Origin: Paenibacillus amylolyticus
GTDB lineage: Bacteria; Bacillota; Bacilli; Paenibacillales; Paenibacillaceae
Reading direction: 5' to 3'
Assembly: GCF_001570725.1 (NCBI RefSeq)
Contig: NZ_BCNV01000001.1
Location: 3,596,001 to 3,660,000, forward strand
DNA length: 64,000 bases
The translations under genes and the position numbers were made by a program. Positions 9,001 through 17,234 of this stretch are shown here, piece by piece. The notes under the pieces were generated by a model that ran no database searches, was not told where the DNA came from, and saw only the letters and a list, made by a program, of their open reading frames with translations. Each line of letters begins with the position of its first letter. Positions within the stretch are counted from its first letter, which is position 1.

Positions 9001-9043
9001 AAAAAAGGGACACACCAACGAATGTTGGATGTGTCCCTTTTTT
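9001..9043. terminator. Bidirectional terminator after QorB-like gene
   Basis: AAAAAAGGGACACA (9001-9014) pairs with TGTGTCCCTTTTTT (9030-9043), with a further CCAAC/GTTGG pairing inside. Flanking A and T runs allow termination on both strands. Confidence 0.9.
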
Positions 9044-9178
9044 GGTATAGCTGAAGATCAATATAACGATATAAAAGTTGAATGGATAACTACTATAAAC
9101 TCAACCCATTCATTTACGACTGCAATTCGATAGGTGTTTGTTAATTTCCACGACAGTTCATCGCTCATTGCTCATAGG

Positions 9179-9718
9179 TCATGCTTCAAGAATATAACGT
9201 GCAGGAATATGATCGGCCAGCCAGATATTTTCGTTTCCATGATAAAAGAGGGTTCCATCTAGGGCCGCTTGAGCAGCATTGATTTTCAAAATGACAGGTT
9301 GTTCATCACGTCTTCGTCCCACCTGAGTGGCTGTATCGATATCTGCGGATAGATGTACATATTGCCTTTGCCGCGGCTGTAAGCCATGTTCCATAATGGA
9401 ATTCACGGCGCGTGCCGGGGTCCCATGGTAAAGGGTTTCCGGTGGCTCAGCAGCTATCTTGGATATCTTATGCGGCGTCGAATGTCCATACAAGGCCCGG
9501 ATGCGGCCTGAAGAGATCTCATGTCTCTTTTTCTCCGAGGCTTGAATCATCTGCTCCAGATCGTCTTCCGTCACTTCCTTCCACTGCGGACTTTCATGCA
9601 AAGCCACCAGCAATTGCGAAATTCCCACCCAACCCTCTTCGTCCAGCTCCAGCTCATACTCCCACGGGGCATGTCGCAGAGCGTATGAGAGTTCCTTGCT
9701 TAATTTCATCAGATCCAA
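9179..9718 (-). CDS. kptA: RNA 2'-phosphotransferase, Tpt1/KptA family
   Basis: A 179-residue protein with the Tpt1/KptA sequence landmarks: SKELSYALRHAP, WVGISQLL, RIRALYGHS, LYHGTPARAV, YVHLSADIDTATQVGRRRD. The family removes a 2'-phosphate from RNA by transferring it to NAD+, releasing ADP-ribose cyclic phosphate. Its bacterial role is unclear. I take a TTG start at 9718 because GGGGAG sits 8 nt upstream; a GTG at 9727 overlaps that site and an ATG at 9709 is 17 nt away. It lies directly downstream of an immunity-type gene at the edge of the accessory island. Confidence 0.88.
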   Translation of the reverse strand: MDLMKLSKELSYALRHAPWEYELELDEEGWVGISQLLVALHESPQWKEVTEDDLEQMIQASEKKRHEISSGRIRALYGHSTPHKISKIAAEPPETLYHGTPARAVNSIMEHGLQPRQRQYVHLSADIDTATQVGRRRDEQPVILKINAAQAALDGTLFYHGNENIWLADHIPARYILEA

Positions 9719-9760
9719 TGCGATCACTCCCCAAATCTAATAAAACTCAATAAAACTCGT

Positions 9761-10201
9761 CTATTGCTGCGATTGAACCGCTGTTAAAATCTCCTGAATG
9801 TTGCGGGCCAGCCCTTCATCATCTTCCTGATTGAATTGATGGTGTCCATCGATCCCGCGATGAATAATGGTGTTCATCACTGGATGAACTTCACGGTCGG
9901 AAGCCACCCGAATCAGGTCATCCGCAAAATCGACCGCCTGCTGTTCACTGTAGTTAAACGGTTTAATCAGCATCCGGATACTCAGTGCATGCGCCTGCGG
10001 CTCCGCCAGCTGATCCCGATGCGTGATGCCGTACACCGCACCAAAACCAAAAGCAGCCATCACCTGACGCTCCAGTTCTGTCGTCTGTTCCAAAGGCGTA
10101 CCAATCAGCTCACACATTTTGTCCACCATCTGCTCCAGCTCGTTTGCCGCCGCAGCCAGAATTACGTCATTAATATCGTCAGCGTTGATAAATTCAGTCA
10201 T
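9761..10201 (-). CDS. Immunity protein, Imm48-like
   Basis: A 146-residue cytoplasmic protein. The segment AAFGFGAVYGITHRDQL, a FNYSEQQAVDFADDLI stretch and the closing IIHRGIDGHHQF resemble the Imm48 family of polymorphic-toxin immunity proteins (recalled, not searched). The frame is open to 10294, but the ATG at 10201 has GGAG 9 nt upstream and is the likely start. No cognate toxin is adjacent, so it would be an orphan immunity gene. It shares direction and spacing with the other immunity genes of the island. Confidence 0.6.
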   Translation of the reverse strand: MTEFINADDINDVILAAAANELEQMVDKMCELIGTPLEQTTELERQVMAAFGFGAVYGITHRDQLAEPQAHALSIRMLIKPFNYSEQQAVDFADDLIRVASDREVHPVMNTIIHRGIDGHHQFNQEDDEGLARNIQEILTAVQSQQ

Positions 10202-10368
10202 ATTGGTTTTCTCCATTTCTGAGCCGTATTTAATCCATCTCTCAGACTCTATGAGAACATTGTATCGGACATAGGGTGTTCCTTTCAAATCCATTTGTGC
10301 ATAAAAGGCGAAGTGAATGCTTCCGAATCAGCTTTCTGACAGAAAGCTATTAGCTCCGCTTAAAATCT

Positions 10369-11271
10369 CTATTTATGCGTAGAGCAGTTTGGTAACTGTT
10401 CATATGCGTCATTGTTAATCCCGGCGTGGTTCATCGTTTGGCGCAGCTCCGAAACAAACTCCATAAAATAGACTTCAGGACTGCGGCTTCCGGCATAATA
10501 CTGCAGGTCATAATCGTAATTAAACCTCGAATACACATCATGCAGATCGTCAACTAGTACCTTTTTCATATCCGTCATTGTGATGGCCGGGTCCATACTG
10601 CACTCGTTGACCAGGGTCTGTAATGTCTCTTTTAGCGCCTGCTGATCGTAGGACGGGTTAGACAACAGATGCTGCAAATCGTACAGATCTTTGAACCGTG
10701 GCCTCACTATCGTTTGATGCAGTTTCCATGCAATTTGGATGGAGAGTGGTACGGTATGAGGAACGACAAAAGCCTCTCCAACTAGAGGTTGGTACGATAG
10801 AGCAACAGACTTTTCATTCAAGTCGAGGTTAAAGGATATATCCAGATGCAGCTCATCGTCATCTTCATACACATTTTCGCTCCTTGGTTCACTATCAATA
10901 TAAAAGGCAAGTTCCGTGTTCACCGTAGGGAAATCATCCGCCATCGCATAGTCTATTCTGCGCCAGAAGGCATTCTCCCGAAAGCTTCGGAATACGATAC
11001 CGTCATTCAGATCCATCTCCGTTACTCGGATCATCCAGTCTGTAAATATTTCATTGGCCTGATCCTCAGTCTCAATTCGACCTGTATACAGAAAGTCGAT
11101 GTCGTCCACATAACGAACATTGGGATTCTCCAAATACTGTCTTGTCAATAAGCTTCCTTTTAATACAAATGGACTATTCACCAGAGAGGCACGCTTCAAT
11201 AGCGCTTCCAACACAACAATGAATCTCTCATCCTCATTCAAGGTATGTAATTGTACACTTTTTCCGGACAT
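10369..11271 (-). CDS. AbiEii/AbiGii-like nucleotidyltransferase
   Basis: A 300-residue protein. FVLKGSLL followed ~15 residues later by YVDDIDFLY matches the conserved core of AbiEii/AbiGii nucleotidyltransferases (usually FVLKGG...DIDL), with the two acidic residues that bind metal and NTP. The region KLHQTIVRPRFKDLYDL is also typical. AbiEii enzymes act as toxins of type IV toxin-antitoxin or phage-defence modules, but many relatives are of unknown role. The start has AGGAGGAGAACG. The upstream gene (11308-11889), 36 nt away, is its probable operon partner and is not a recognisable AbiEi antitoxin. Confidence 0.7.
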   Translation of the reverse strand: MSGKSVQLHTLNEDERFIVVLEALLKRASLVNSPFVLKGSLLTRQYLENPNVRYVDDIDFLYTGRIETEDQANEIFTDWMIRVTEMDLNDGIVFRSFRENAFWRRIDYAMADDFPTVNTELAFYIDSEPRSENVYEDDDELHLDISFNLDLNEKSVALSYQPLVGEAFVVPHTVPLSIQIAWKLHQTIVRPRFKDLYDLQHLLSNPSYDQQALKETLQTLVNECSMDPAITMTDMKKVLVDDLHDVYSRFNYDYDLQYYAGSRSPEVYFMEFVSELRQTMNHAGINNDAYEQLPNCSTHK

Positions 11272-11307
11272 CGTTCTCCTCCTCCATTCATCGTACTCAA
11301 CTTCTGA

Positions 11308-11889
11308 TTAGATCCATCCACGATCCAGTTCTTCCCGGCTGTCATAGATGCACAGTTCGTATTGCTGTTTTAACAGTTCGATCTTGTTCATTTGCAAAAT
11401 GTCATGTATTTCTCCCACTCTACGATAAAACTGTTCTGCACTTTCATATTCCCGGACGGTTACGAATCTCACTTTCCCATCTGCATTCAGCGAGTTCCGT
11501 GAGATATGTCCGCCTGAGTCGGCGCATAACTGCTTCAACGTGCCCACATCATCAACATAAACTTTACCGTGCCATTCAAAATAAGGCTTGGACTGCGCCA
11601 GCATCGGCTGATTAAAATACGTCTCTTCCTTAGCCGGAATTTCCACCTTCGTCCGAACAACTGTGAATCCGTTATCCCGAAACTTCGCGGCAACCTCTTC
11701 AATAACATTCTTCACTTCTTCATAATCCGAGCTATGTACAATGCCAGTGATCATTGGTTGATTAATATATTCACCTTGGTCCAAGACGATTAACACGGGT
11801 TTCACGTGCTCTTCATTACAGATGTTAATAAAATTTTCCTTCTCATTCTGCTTCAGATCACTCATGGTTACATGATATTCAAATTCCAT
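11308..11889 (-). CDS. Unrecognised protein paired with AbiEii-like gene
   Basis: A 193-residue soluble protein, mixed alpha/beta by appearance, with no signal peptide or membrane segment. I do not recognise a family. The N-terminal half contains MEFEYHVTM, KPVLIVLDQGEY and ITGIVHSSDYEEV. The C-terminal half has SGGHISRNSL and a charged helical tail. It has a good ribosome binding site (GAGGAAG) and the same orientation as the AbiEii-like gene 36 nt downstream. The pair may form one functional unit, with this protein as specificity partner or antitoxin, but that rests on context alone. Confidence 0.55.
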   Translation of the reverse strand: MEFEYHVTMSDLKQNEKENFINICNEEHVKPVLIVLDQGEYINQPMITGIVHSSDYEEVKNVIEEVAAKFRDNGFTVVRTKVEIPAKEETYFNQPMLAQSKPYFEWHGKVYVDDVGTLKQLCADSGGHISRNSLNADGKVRFVTVREYESAEQFYRRVGEIHDILQMNKIELLKQQYELCIYDSREELDRGWI

Positions 11890-11968
11890 CGGGTCACTTC
11901 CTCATTGGATCAACATATACAACCTAATGCAAATGCCTTTTTATTTTTTCTTGAATATATCTATTATA

Positions 11969-12439
11969 TTATCTTCCATCTTGTCCAACCCATGCGTCAT
12001 ACTTATCTATCATTTCTTTTTCAAAATCACTTGGCTCAGTTTTTTCTGTTAATAACAGTCCATTTGCATCCCACTCTTTGTATATTAGCTTGAATCCGTA
12101 TTTGTATTCTGCAACTGATTTTATATTGCCATCCTTATACCAACAATTAGATTTCCCATGTACAACGCCCTTAATCATTTGTTGGAAACTTACCGCTTTG
12201 CCGTCTTCATAAAATTCTACATAATTCCCCTCCGACAAACCATTTTTATAATAACTGTAATAAGCCATATTACCATTTTTATATCTTTCATATAAAAGAC
12301 CTGATATTGGATGACCACCGTCTTCTATAGGTTTATCAAATACTTCTTGCCCATACTTTCCAGAAAAACAAACCTCTCCTTCAAATTCTATCCCTTCTAA
12401 CAACACCTCTTCTATAGAAAGAAGATTATAATCCAACAT
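11969..12439 (-). CDS. YwqK-family protein with MORN-like repeats (possible antitoxin/immunity)
   Basis: A 156-residue protein built of YwqK/MORN-type repeats (LLYERYKNGNMAYYSYYKNG, GNYVEFYEDGKAV, CWYKDGNIKSVAEYKYG). The family includes proteins annotated as antitoxins of toxin-antitoxin or polymorphic-toxin systems. The ATG at 12439 is preceded by AAGGGG; a TTG at 12445 is also in frame. The DNA is markedly AT-rich, unlike the upstream genes, and it sits in a row of immunity-type genes, so an orphan immunity role is likely. Confidence 0.65.
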   Translation of the reverse strand: MLDYNLLSIEEVLLEGIEFEGEVCFSGKYGQEVFDKPIEDGGHPISGLLYERYKNGNMAYYSYYKNGLSEGNYVEFYEDGKAVSFQQMIKGVVHGKSNCWYKDGNIKSVAEYKYGFKLIYKEWDANGLLLTEKTEPSDFEKEMIDKYDAWVGQDGR

Positions 12440-12673
12440 CTTCAAATCACCCCTTGTCTTGTTGACTAATTATCTTTTTTACTCAAATTATATTTAATAA
12501 AATGGATAAATCCATTAAAAAATGTTGCATTAGACTTTCTAACAATCTGGGATATAATTTAACTTTGAAAAGAACACAAGAAAACGAAGATAACTACAAG
12601 GTTAATTATGGTTCAGAAAACCAAAATCGACTTATATGTAACGCAATTGCTTTAAATCAGGTTAATTTTACAG

Positions 12674-13123
12674 CTATTTATTATGACTATTTAAATAATT
12701 TTTTACGAACTGTTTATTCTTTTCTTTTTCAGGAAGCAAACCTAAATATTTATACTCAAAAATCATTTGTCTTTGAGTTGGGGTTAACTCTGAAGCTATT
12801 ACGTCTTCATAATCATAATGAATTTTTAACTTACCTGGATGCTTTAATGTTAAGGTTAAATTTGTCCACGCCTCTTGATCATTGTCTATAAAAATTTGTC
12901 TTAATTCTTTAAATTTTGTTTGTAATTCTAATAATAAGTTATCGTATTTTTTTTCACTCAGTCTATATTTTTCAGGAATATCATGAGAGTATATGAACTC
13001 ATCATTCTCAGAAGTGTTGAAATAAAAGTATACCTCTCTAGATCCATCTAGTATTTCGGCGTACAAGTAAATCTCATTCCAGTTACCACTAGGAATCATA
13101 CTTAGAATATGCTCTGCTATCAT
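12674..13123 (-). CDS. YezG/DUF600-family immunity protein, N-terminus probably frameshifted
   Basis: A 149-residue DUF600 (YezG-like) protein: LSMIPSGNWNEIYLYAEILDG, YFYFNTSEND, a central LRQIF/W pair, and the C-terminal TPTQRQMIFEYKYLGLLP. In Bacillus, YezG-type proteins neutralise LXG-type nuclease toxins. The usual DUF600 N-terminus (about 12 more residues) is present 29 nt upstream, after a strong GGAGG/GAGGAATA site, as ATG at 13152 reading MEQPMDPLIP, but that frame stops at a TGA overlapping the ATG at 13123. So either a one-base frameshift has broken the gene or the short leader is coupled to it. No LXG toxin is nearby. Confidence 0.7.
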   Translation of the reverse strand: MIAEHILSMIPSGNWNEIYLYAEILDGSREVYFYFNTSENDEFIYSHDIPEKYRLSEKKYDNLLLELQTKFKELRQIFIDNDQEAWTNLTLTLKHPGKLKIHYDYEDVIASELTPTQRQMIFEYKYLGLLPEKEKNKQFVKNYLNSHNK

Positions 13124-13337
13124 GGGATAAGAGGATCCATCGGTTGCTCCATTATTCCTCTAACCTCCAATTTAATTCTCTATTTTAATTTTCTTTGTCC
13201 TGCTCCATCTATCGAGTACTCTACTATTAAACTATCATTGATCAAACACATTTACATATAAATTCAAAATATGGATATCGTTCTAACACCAATTCTAGTA
13301 CTTGTTTTCTATTTTCCACTTTGAACAAAACCTCCGT

Positions 13338-14273
13338 TTACCAAAGATTAAAATTTCTGGGTTTGAATACCCATTTTCCTCCTTCATCCACATAGCCCCA
13401 TTCTCCATTAAATGTAACACAGCCAAGGTTATTGTAAAAAGAATCAGCTGTTGTAAATATATTTTTAATAATATAATTTCCATTTTTGTTAATGTACCCA
13501 TACATATCCTTACTTTCAACTGGTGCTAAATTATTTTGAAATTCACCTACACTTTGAAATTTATCTTTGATAACCCTACTCCCCGAGTGATCTATAAATC
13601 CCCATTTTCCATTTGCTTTTAATTTGAATCCCCCTAATCCTTCAGAAAAACTTGAAACTTGATAATACTCAGGTTGTATAAGAAACTCCCCTTGTTGATT
13701 AATAAAGCCATAGAATTCACCGTCCACTGAGGCTTCAGCTAATCCCTCTGAAAAATTGGATACTGAATTAAATTGATAATCAATTTTCAGCTCACCTCTA
13801 TCATTTATAAAACCAAATTTTGTCCCTTGCTTTACTAATGCCAATCCATTTGAAAATGTACCCATAACATCAAAAATAAGATCTATAATAATTTCACCAG
13901 ATACCCCAAAAACACCCACCTTCTTATTTTTCTCCGCTATAACTGAAAGCCCCGGATTTATTCCATGTATCCTATCGAAGATCCGTTCTATTACAAACTC
14001 TCCTTGCTTATTAATACATCCATACTTTCCTTTATAATAAACCAATGCTAAGCCATGTTCGAAGTCCCCTAGAAAGTCAGCACTCAATTCAATGACCCAT
14101 TCGTTTTCAGTATTTATATATCCTTCCTTATCATCGAACGTCCAAACATATGCTAAACCTTCACAAAAATTGTTTACAGCCTTATAAGAAGGCTCAATTA
14201 TAATGTCACCTTGTTTATTAATAAAACCATACTTCTCATTTATTATAATTTTATATAGAATATTATCCTTCAT
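13338..14273 (-). CDS. WG-repeat protein (possible orphan immunity)
   Basis: A 311-residue protein made of about nine WG repeats of ~32 residues with the YGFINKQGDIIIEPSYKAV pattern, including NKQGEFVIERIF, NDRGELKIDYQF, NQQGEFLIQPEY and NKNGNYIIKNIF. WG-repeat proteins form beta-rich solenoids and occur often in polymorphic-toxin loci as immunity or accessory proteins. There is no signal peptide. GGGAG stands 10 nt upstream of the ATG, and the start codon overlaps the stop of the decayed ORF at 14270-14511 (ATGA). It is strongly AT-rich. Confidence 0.75.
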   Translation of the reverse strand: MKDNILYKIIINEKYGFINKQGDIIIEPSYKAVNNFCEGLAYVWTFDDKEGYINTENEWVIELSADFLGDFEHGLALVYYKGKYGCINKQGEFVIERIFDRIHGINPGLSVIAEKNKKVGVFGVSGEIIIDLIFDVMGTFSNGLALVKQGTKFGFINDRGELKIDYQFNSVSNFSEGLAEASVDGEFYGFINQQGEFLIQPEYYQVSSFSEGLGGFKLKANGKWGFIDHSGSRVIKDKFQSVGEFQNNLAPVESKDMYGYINKNGNYIIKNIFTTADSFYNNLGCVTFNGEWGYVDEGGKWVFKPRNFNLW

Positions 14274-14511
14274 TTTATAAATTCTCCCATTAATCTTTTT
14301 TTTATCACTGCTAATGCATCATAACTAAAAAGGCCGACTTGACAAAGAACGCACCCAACCATCTTAAGCTCTTCTACCTTTGTCTTACAGGGGATAATAT
14401 GTATAACAAAAGGATTAAATCCCATTCTGCTGCAACTTCTAAGTGATACTATGTTTTCCCTAAACTAGATATGGTCTTCTTCCAATCATTAGGTACTTTA
14501 TACGAACCCAT
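14270..14511 (-). pseudogene. Decayed small ORF, two frames, coupled to WG-repeat gene
   Basis: From an ATG at 14511 the frame reads MGSYKVPNDWKKTISSLGKT and then stops. A second frame picks up with VAAEMGFNPFVIH-like sequence and stays open through IIPCKTKVEELKMVGCVL and SYDALAVIKKRLMGEFIK to a TGA at 14270. That TGA overlaps the ATG of the WG-repeat gene. The protein-like composition across the join suggests one ~80-residue gene broken by a stop and a frameshift. I do not recognise the family; the location suggests an immunity gene or toxin remnant. Confidence 0.4.
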
Positions 14512-14720
14512 CTCTTCTTCGTTCTATAAACTTTGCTTGCACTCCATTTGATGATTTGCCTTTTAACTAGCTGTCCCGCTTATTCGGACTGACGCTTTTC
14601 ATCCCCCCAAAATAGGAAACTTTAAAGCTTTTATAGGAACTATCACATTGTGGCTTTGTACACTGTAAAGAATATCTGTGCAATCACAAATAAAATGAAT
14701 CAACAACATTACTACCAATT
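14512..14720 (-). other. No intact gene; possible coding debris
   Basis: This stretch holds no complete gene. On the minus strand a short open segment around 14610-14705 reads CDCTDILYSVQSHNV then IVPIKALKFPILGG and stops, which looks like protein-coding debris but cannot be assigned. Confidence 0.3.
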
Positions 14721-15148
14721 CTAATCTAGTATAGTTGTTACAGTCTTCTGTTCAATATTCTCTAATATTACCTTTCTTCGTGTATTAAGATCGTTAAATT
14801 GTTCTAAAGACAACTTATCCTTTAGTTGATGTAGACTCAAACCTTTCAATTCTTTTAACAAATACTCTTTAGATTTATGAAACACCTCTACATGCGTTAA
14901 TAATATCTCACCGTAAGCTATAACTATTATAGATTTTTCAAAATACCGAGATTCATTGTTGTTTCAAATTCGCTAAGTGTTCTAGATAATGCTTTAGTGC
15001 CACTCATATTTTCTAACTTAAACTCATTGTATGTTTCATTTACTGCGTCAAACAATTCCTCGTATTCCCAGTGCACATAAATACCTCCACTAATTTTTTG
15101 GAATAACAGGGATGCCCCCATTATGAATAATTCAATTGTTATATTCAC
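14721..15148 (-). pseudogene. Frameshifted gene remnant in immunity island
   Basis: A GTG-initiated 73-codon ORF (15148-14927) ends shortly after TTMNLGILKNL. Shifting frame in the AAAAA run at about 14935-14939 gives NLGYFEKSIIVIAYG, which continues without a stop through KSKEYLLKELKGLSLHQLKD and RRKVILENIEQKTV to a TAG at 14721. The total length is 428 nt, which is not a multiple of three, as expected for a single-base change. The repaired protein would be ~141 residues. I do not recognise the family. An immunity-type protein is plausible from the location. Confidence 0.6.
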
Positions 15149-15174
15149 ATACTTCGCCTTAAATTAACTTAAAA

Positions 15175-15400
15175 TTCAAGCGTTGATTGCGTACAAACAA
15201 AATGAAGAAATCTCTATACAGATACTACATGGGTTAAGTATGAGATTAGTTGAATGATGGCTTCATTCGTCACTGGGTGAGGGTTACTTCATTAACCGCC
15301 GCCATCTATATTAGAGAATGAAAAAGACCAAACAGGGGCGGCTAACTCGCATTGTGGCATTGTACGGTCTTGTTGCTGGGGTTATAAACCAAGTTTACAC
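15175..15400. repeat. Diverged ~220 bp repeat, copy A
   Basis: Non-coding AT-rich DNA that shares an ordered series of blocks with copy B at 16260-16500: GCGTACAA, TACATGGGTTA, TGATGG-TTCATTCGTCA-TGGGTG, a GGCGG block and CGCATTGTGG, with diverged sequence between. On the minus strand each copy ends just before a start codon (the remnant at 15148 here, the toxin remnant at 16242 for copy B). Confidence 0.65.
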
Positions 15401-15420
15401 TAAGTCTTTGACAGAACCTG

Positions 15421-15897
15421 TTAAAGTACAATATCTTGAAGACCCACTTCTACTACTTCTTCATTTTCAACACTAATACCTAATCCATGTTCTTGTTCCC
15501 AAGTGCAATCACATAATATACCTACTCTTCTTATACCATCTTCGAAATCATATCTTATTAGCAAACCTATAGGCGTAACAAGTCTCCCTAACTTGTCTAT
15601 TGATGAAATCTTTGGAGCAATTTTTTCAACTTCTTCACAATCACTTTGCATTGCTCGATAATCTTCATAATTTTCTAAATAATACTCTAAAATCTTATAT
15701 TCGCTTTCCTTTACTATGCTAGGCATATTCGCTTTGAATTGCGAAAAAGCATCCCGTTGATTCGGAGTAATTTCCTCATTCTCTTCGCCACAAATATTCA
15801 AAAGTATTTTTTGGTTTTTCCTAAACATAGTTATCTCTGTCGTCCCTATCCATAAATCTTCATAAACAATTTCTCCAAACAACTCATCTTTTTTCAT
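15421..15897 (-). CDS. DUF6985-like immunity protein
   Basis: A 158-residue acidic cytoplasmic protein. The layout (W-x-G near the N-terminus, ITPNQRDAFSQFKAN, IVKESEYKILEYYLENYEDYR, then IGLLIRYDFEDGIRRVGILCDCTWEQEHGLGISVENEEVVEVG) resembles the DUF6985 domain often found next to nuclease toxins. The ribosome binding site AAAGGACG is 11 nt before the ATG. It begins 20 nt after the stop of the HNH-type toxin remnant at 15918-16242, so it is the probable cognate immunity gene, kept while its toxin decayed. Family identity is from memory. Confidence 0.65.
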   Translation of the reverse strand: MKKDELFGEIVYEDLWIGTTEITMFRKNQKILLNICGEENEEITPNQRDAFSQFKANMPSIVKESEYKILEYYLENYEDYRAMQSDCEEVEKIAPKISSIDKLGRLVTPIGLLIRYDFEDGIRRVGILCDCTWEQEHGLGISVENEEVVEVGLQDIVL

Positions 15898-15917
15898 TTT
15901 TAGAGTATCGTCCTTTC

Positions 15918-16242
15918 TTATTTAACTTCATTTACACCACCAAGGTGTCCAAATTTAGAATTAACACTACTCGGAACCAATTGTATGGTTTTTCCATCAT
16001 TAAGTTCATGCCAAGTATACCCTTAAATGTCTGGCGTTCTTACCCTTAGATTTCCATCGATCATCGTTCCGTTCTCTATTAAATCGCGTTGCATTTCATA
16101 ATCGTAGATCATCTCTACGAATTTCTCATCGCTAATGGTTTGTAAATCAACCATGTCAGATGTTTCTATTACTATTCCCTTAGAGAGAGCGTACTGACAA
16201 TTGAGAAATTTCCAGAAGAAAAGAAGAAAACGAGTCAATCAT
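15918..16242 (-). pseudogene. Broken HNH/LHH-type nuclease toxin C-terminal domain
   Basis: The last 34 codons read GYTWHELNDGKTIQLVPSSV then NSKFGHLGGVNEVK, the hallmark tail of HNH/endonuclease-VII (LHH-type) polymorphic toxins, normally GYTWHHHQ...MQLVP...H...HTGG. One His of the WHH pair and the last catalytic His are replaced (WHE, VNSKFGH). The frame runs upstream through an in-frame TAA at 16023-16025 into FVEMIYDYEMQRDLIENG. A further slip in a CTCTCTC run near 16185 separates it from an ATG at 16242 that has AAGGA upstream. With at least two lesions it is a dead toxin tip. The next gene is its likely immunity gene. Confidence 0.7.
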
Positions 16243-16259
16243 GGTGTTCCTTATTTAAG

Positions 16260-16500
16260 TTATAAAATTTAAGCATTTGATGTGCGTACAACCGAAATGA
16301 CTAAATCTTTATACGGGTCTTACATGGGTTATATGTGTTATTGGTTAAATGATGGGTTCATTCGTCATTGGGTGGGATCTTTGATGGAGATCCACCACTT
16401 ACATTTGTATTATTTAGCATATAGTGGCGGATAATCAAGAACTACAAAACGCGGTTAGGTCGCATTGTGGTGGTGTTTGTTGTATTGTTCGATCTTATTG
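16260..16500. repeat. Diverged ~220 bp repeat, copy B
   Basis: It shares blocks with copy A at 15175-15400 in the same order and orientation (GCGTACAA, TACATGGGTTA, the TTCATTCGTCA block, CGCATTGTGG). The rest of the gap up to 16713 has no recognisable gene or signal. Confidence 0.65.
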
Positions 16501-16713
16501 TAAGTTGTTTAATAATCCGAACAAATCCATAAATTAATCAAATTGTCCAGTACTGTTTCGGACATTCGTAAAAGGTGCGTGATCTTTCACGAAGAACTGA
16601 CAATTTATTTAGAAGTCTTTTCTCACAAAAAGACCAATCCCACCTTAATAATTCTGATGGAATAGGCCTTATAATTTGCAACATCTAATTTTTGAAATTA
16701 TTAACGATTATTC

Positions 16714-17208
16714 CTACGTCTGAGAAACAAATAAACTATCCAAAAGGTCAGTGAAACTTTCTGTGATCAGTCTGATATGTTCTTCCTCTAGAGGAAGTTT
16801 CTTTTCAATATAATTGTCATAATCCATATCGAAATGATATACACTCCCTTTATTAGGTCCTTGTACTACAATACAAACTAAATTATTCCTCGGTGTCTCA
16901 CCTATTGGATAATAAATTCTCGATAAAATATTTGCTTCTGTGTACAGACGATACTTTTGTTCTGAATTATTATTTAAATTATTAGACAAAGGAAAAAACA
17001 TCAAAATAGAAGACTCTATTTCACCTTCTTTTTGGTCATCATTTGTAGTAAATCTCCTTCTAGTACCAGTTTTTCCACCATTCTTTAACATTAAAAATTT
17101 CTTATAATCATCAGGGAAAATCATATTATACTTCTTCTCGACTATCTCAATCTCCTGAAGACTTACAGGAGGATATGAACTTTTAATAATATTTTCATCT
17201 ATATCCAT
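16714..17208 (-). CDS. SMI1/KNR4 (SUKH) immunity protein
   Basis: A 164-residue SUKH-superfamily protein. The signature is in the N-terminal third: SLQEIEIVEKKYNMIFPDDYKKFLMLKNGG, with the ILMFFPLSNN segment and a later YPIGETPRNNLVCI strand. SUKH proteins are common immunity factors against nuclease and other polymorphic toxins. It is AT-rich and 26 nt downstream of a second SUKH gene. No matching toxin is intact nearby, so it is probably an orphan or a duplicated immunity gene. Confidence 0.85.
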   Translation of the reverse strand: MDIDENIIKSSYPPVSLQEIEIVEKKYNMIFPDDYKKFLMLKNGGKTGTRRRFTTNDDQKEGEIESSILMFFPLSNNLNNNSEQKYRLYTEANILSRIYYPIGETPRNNLVCIVVQGPNKGSVYHFDMDYDNYIEKKLPLEEEHIRLITESFTDLLDSLFVSQT

Positions 17209-17234
17209 ACTTATCTACCCACCTATTAAGAAAG

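Noticed and set aside
12502..12891. A 129-codon plus-strand ORF in the immunity island
   Set aside because: Its 3' half is antisense to the YezG/DUF600 gene, there is no ribosome binding site, and its translation looks like AT-rich noise.
12674..13123. A type VII (LXG/Esx) secretion module suggested by the YezG-type immunity gene
   Set aside because: No LXG domain, WXG100 protein or EssC-type ATPase is in the window; the immunity gene stands alone.
14280..16710. Insertion sequence or MITE behind the ~220 bp repeats
   Set aside because: No terminal inverted repeats, target duplications or transposase fragment could be identified; I keep them only as diverged repeats.
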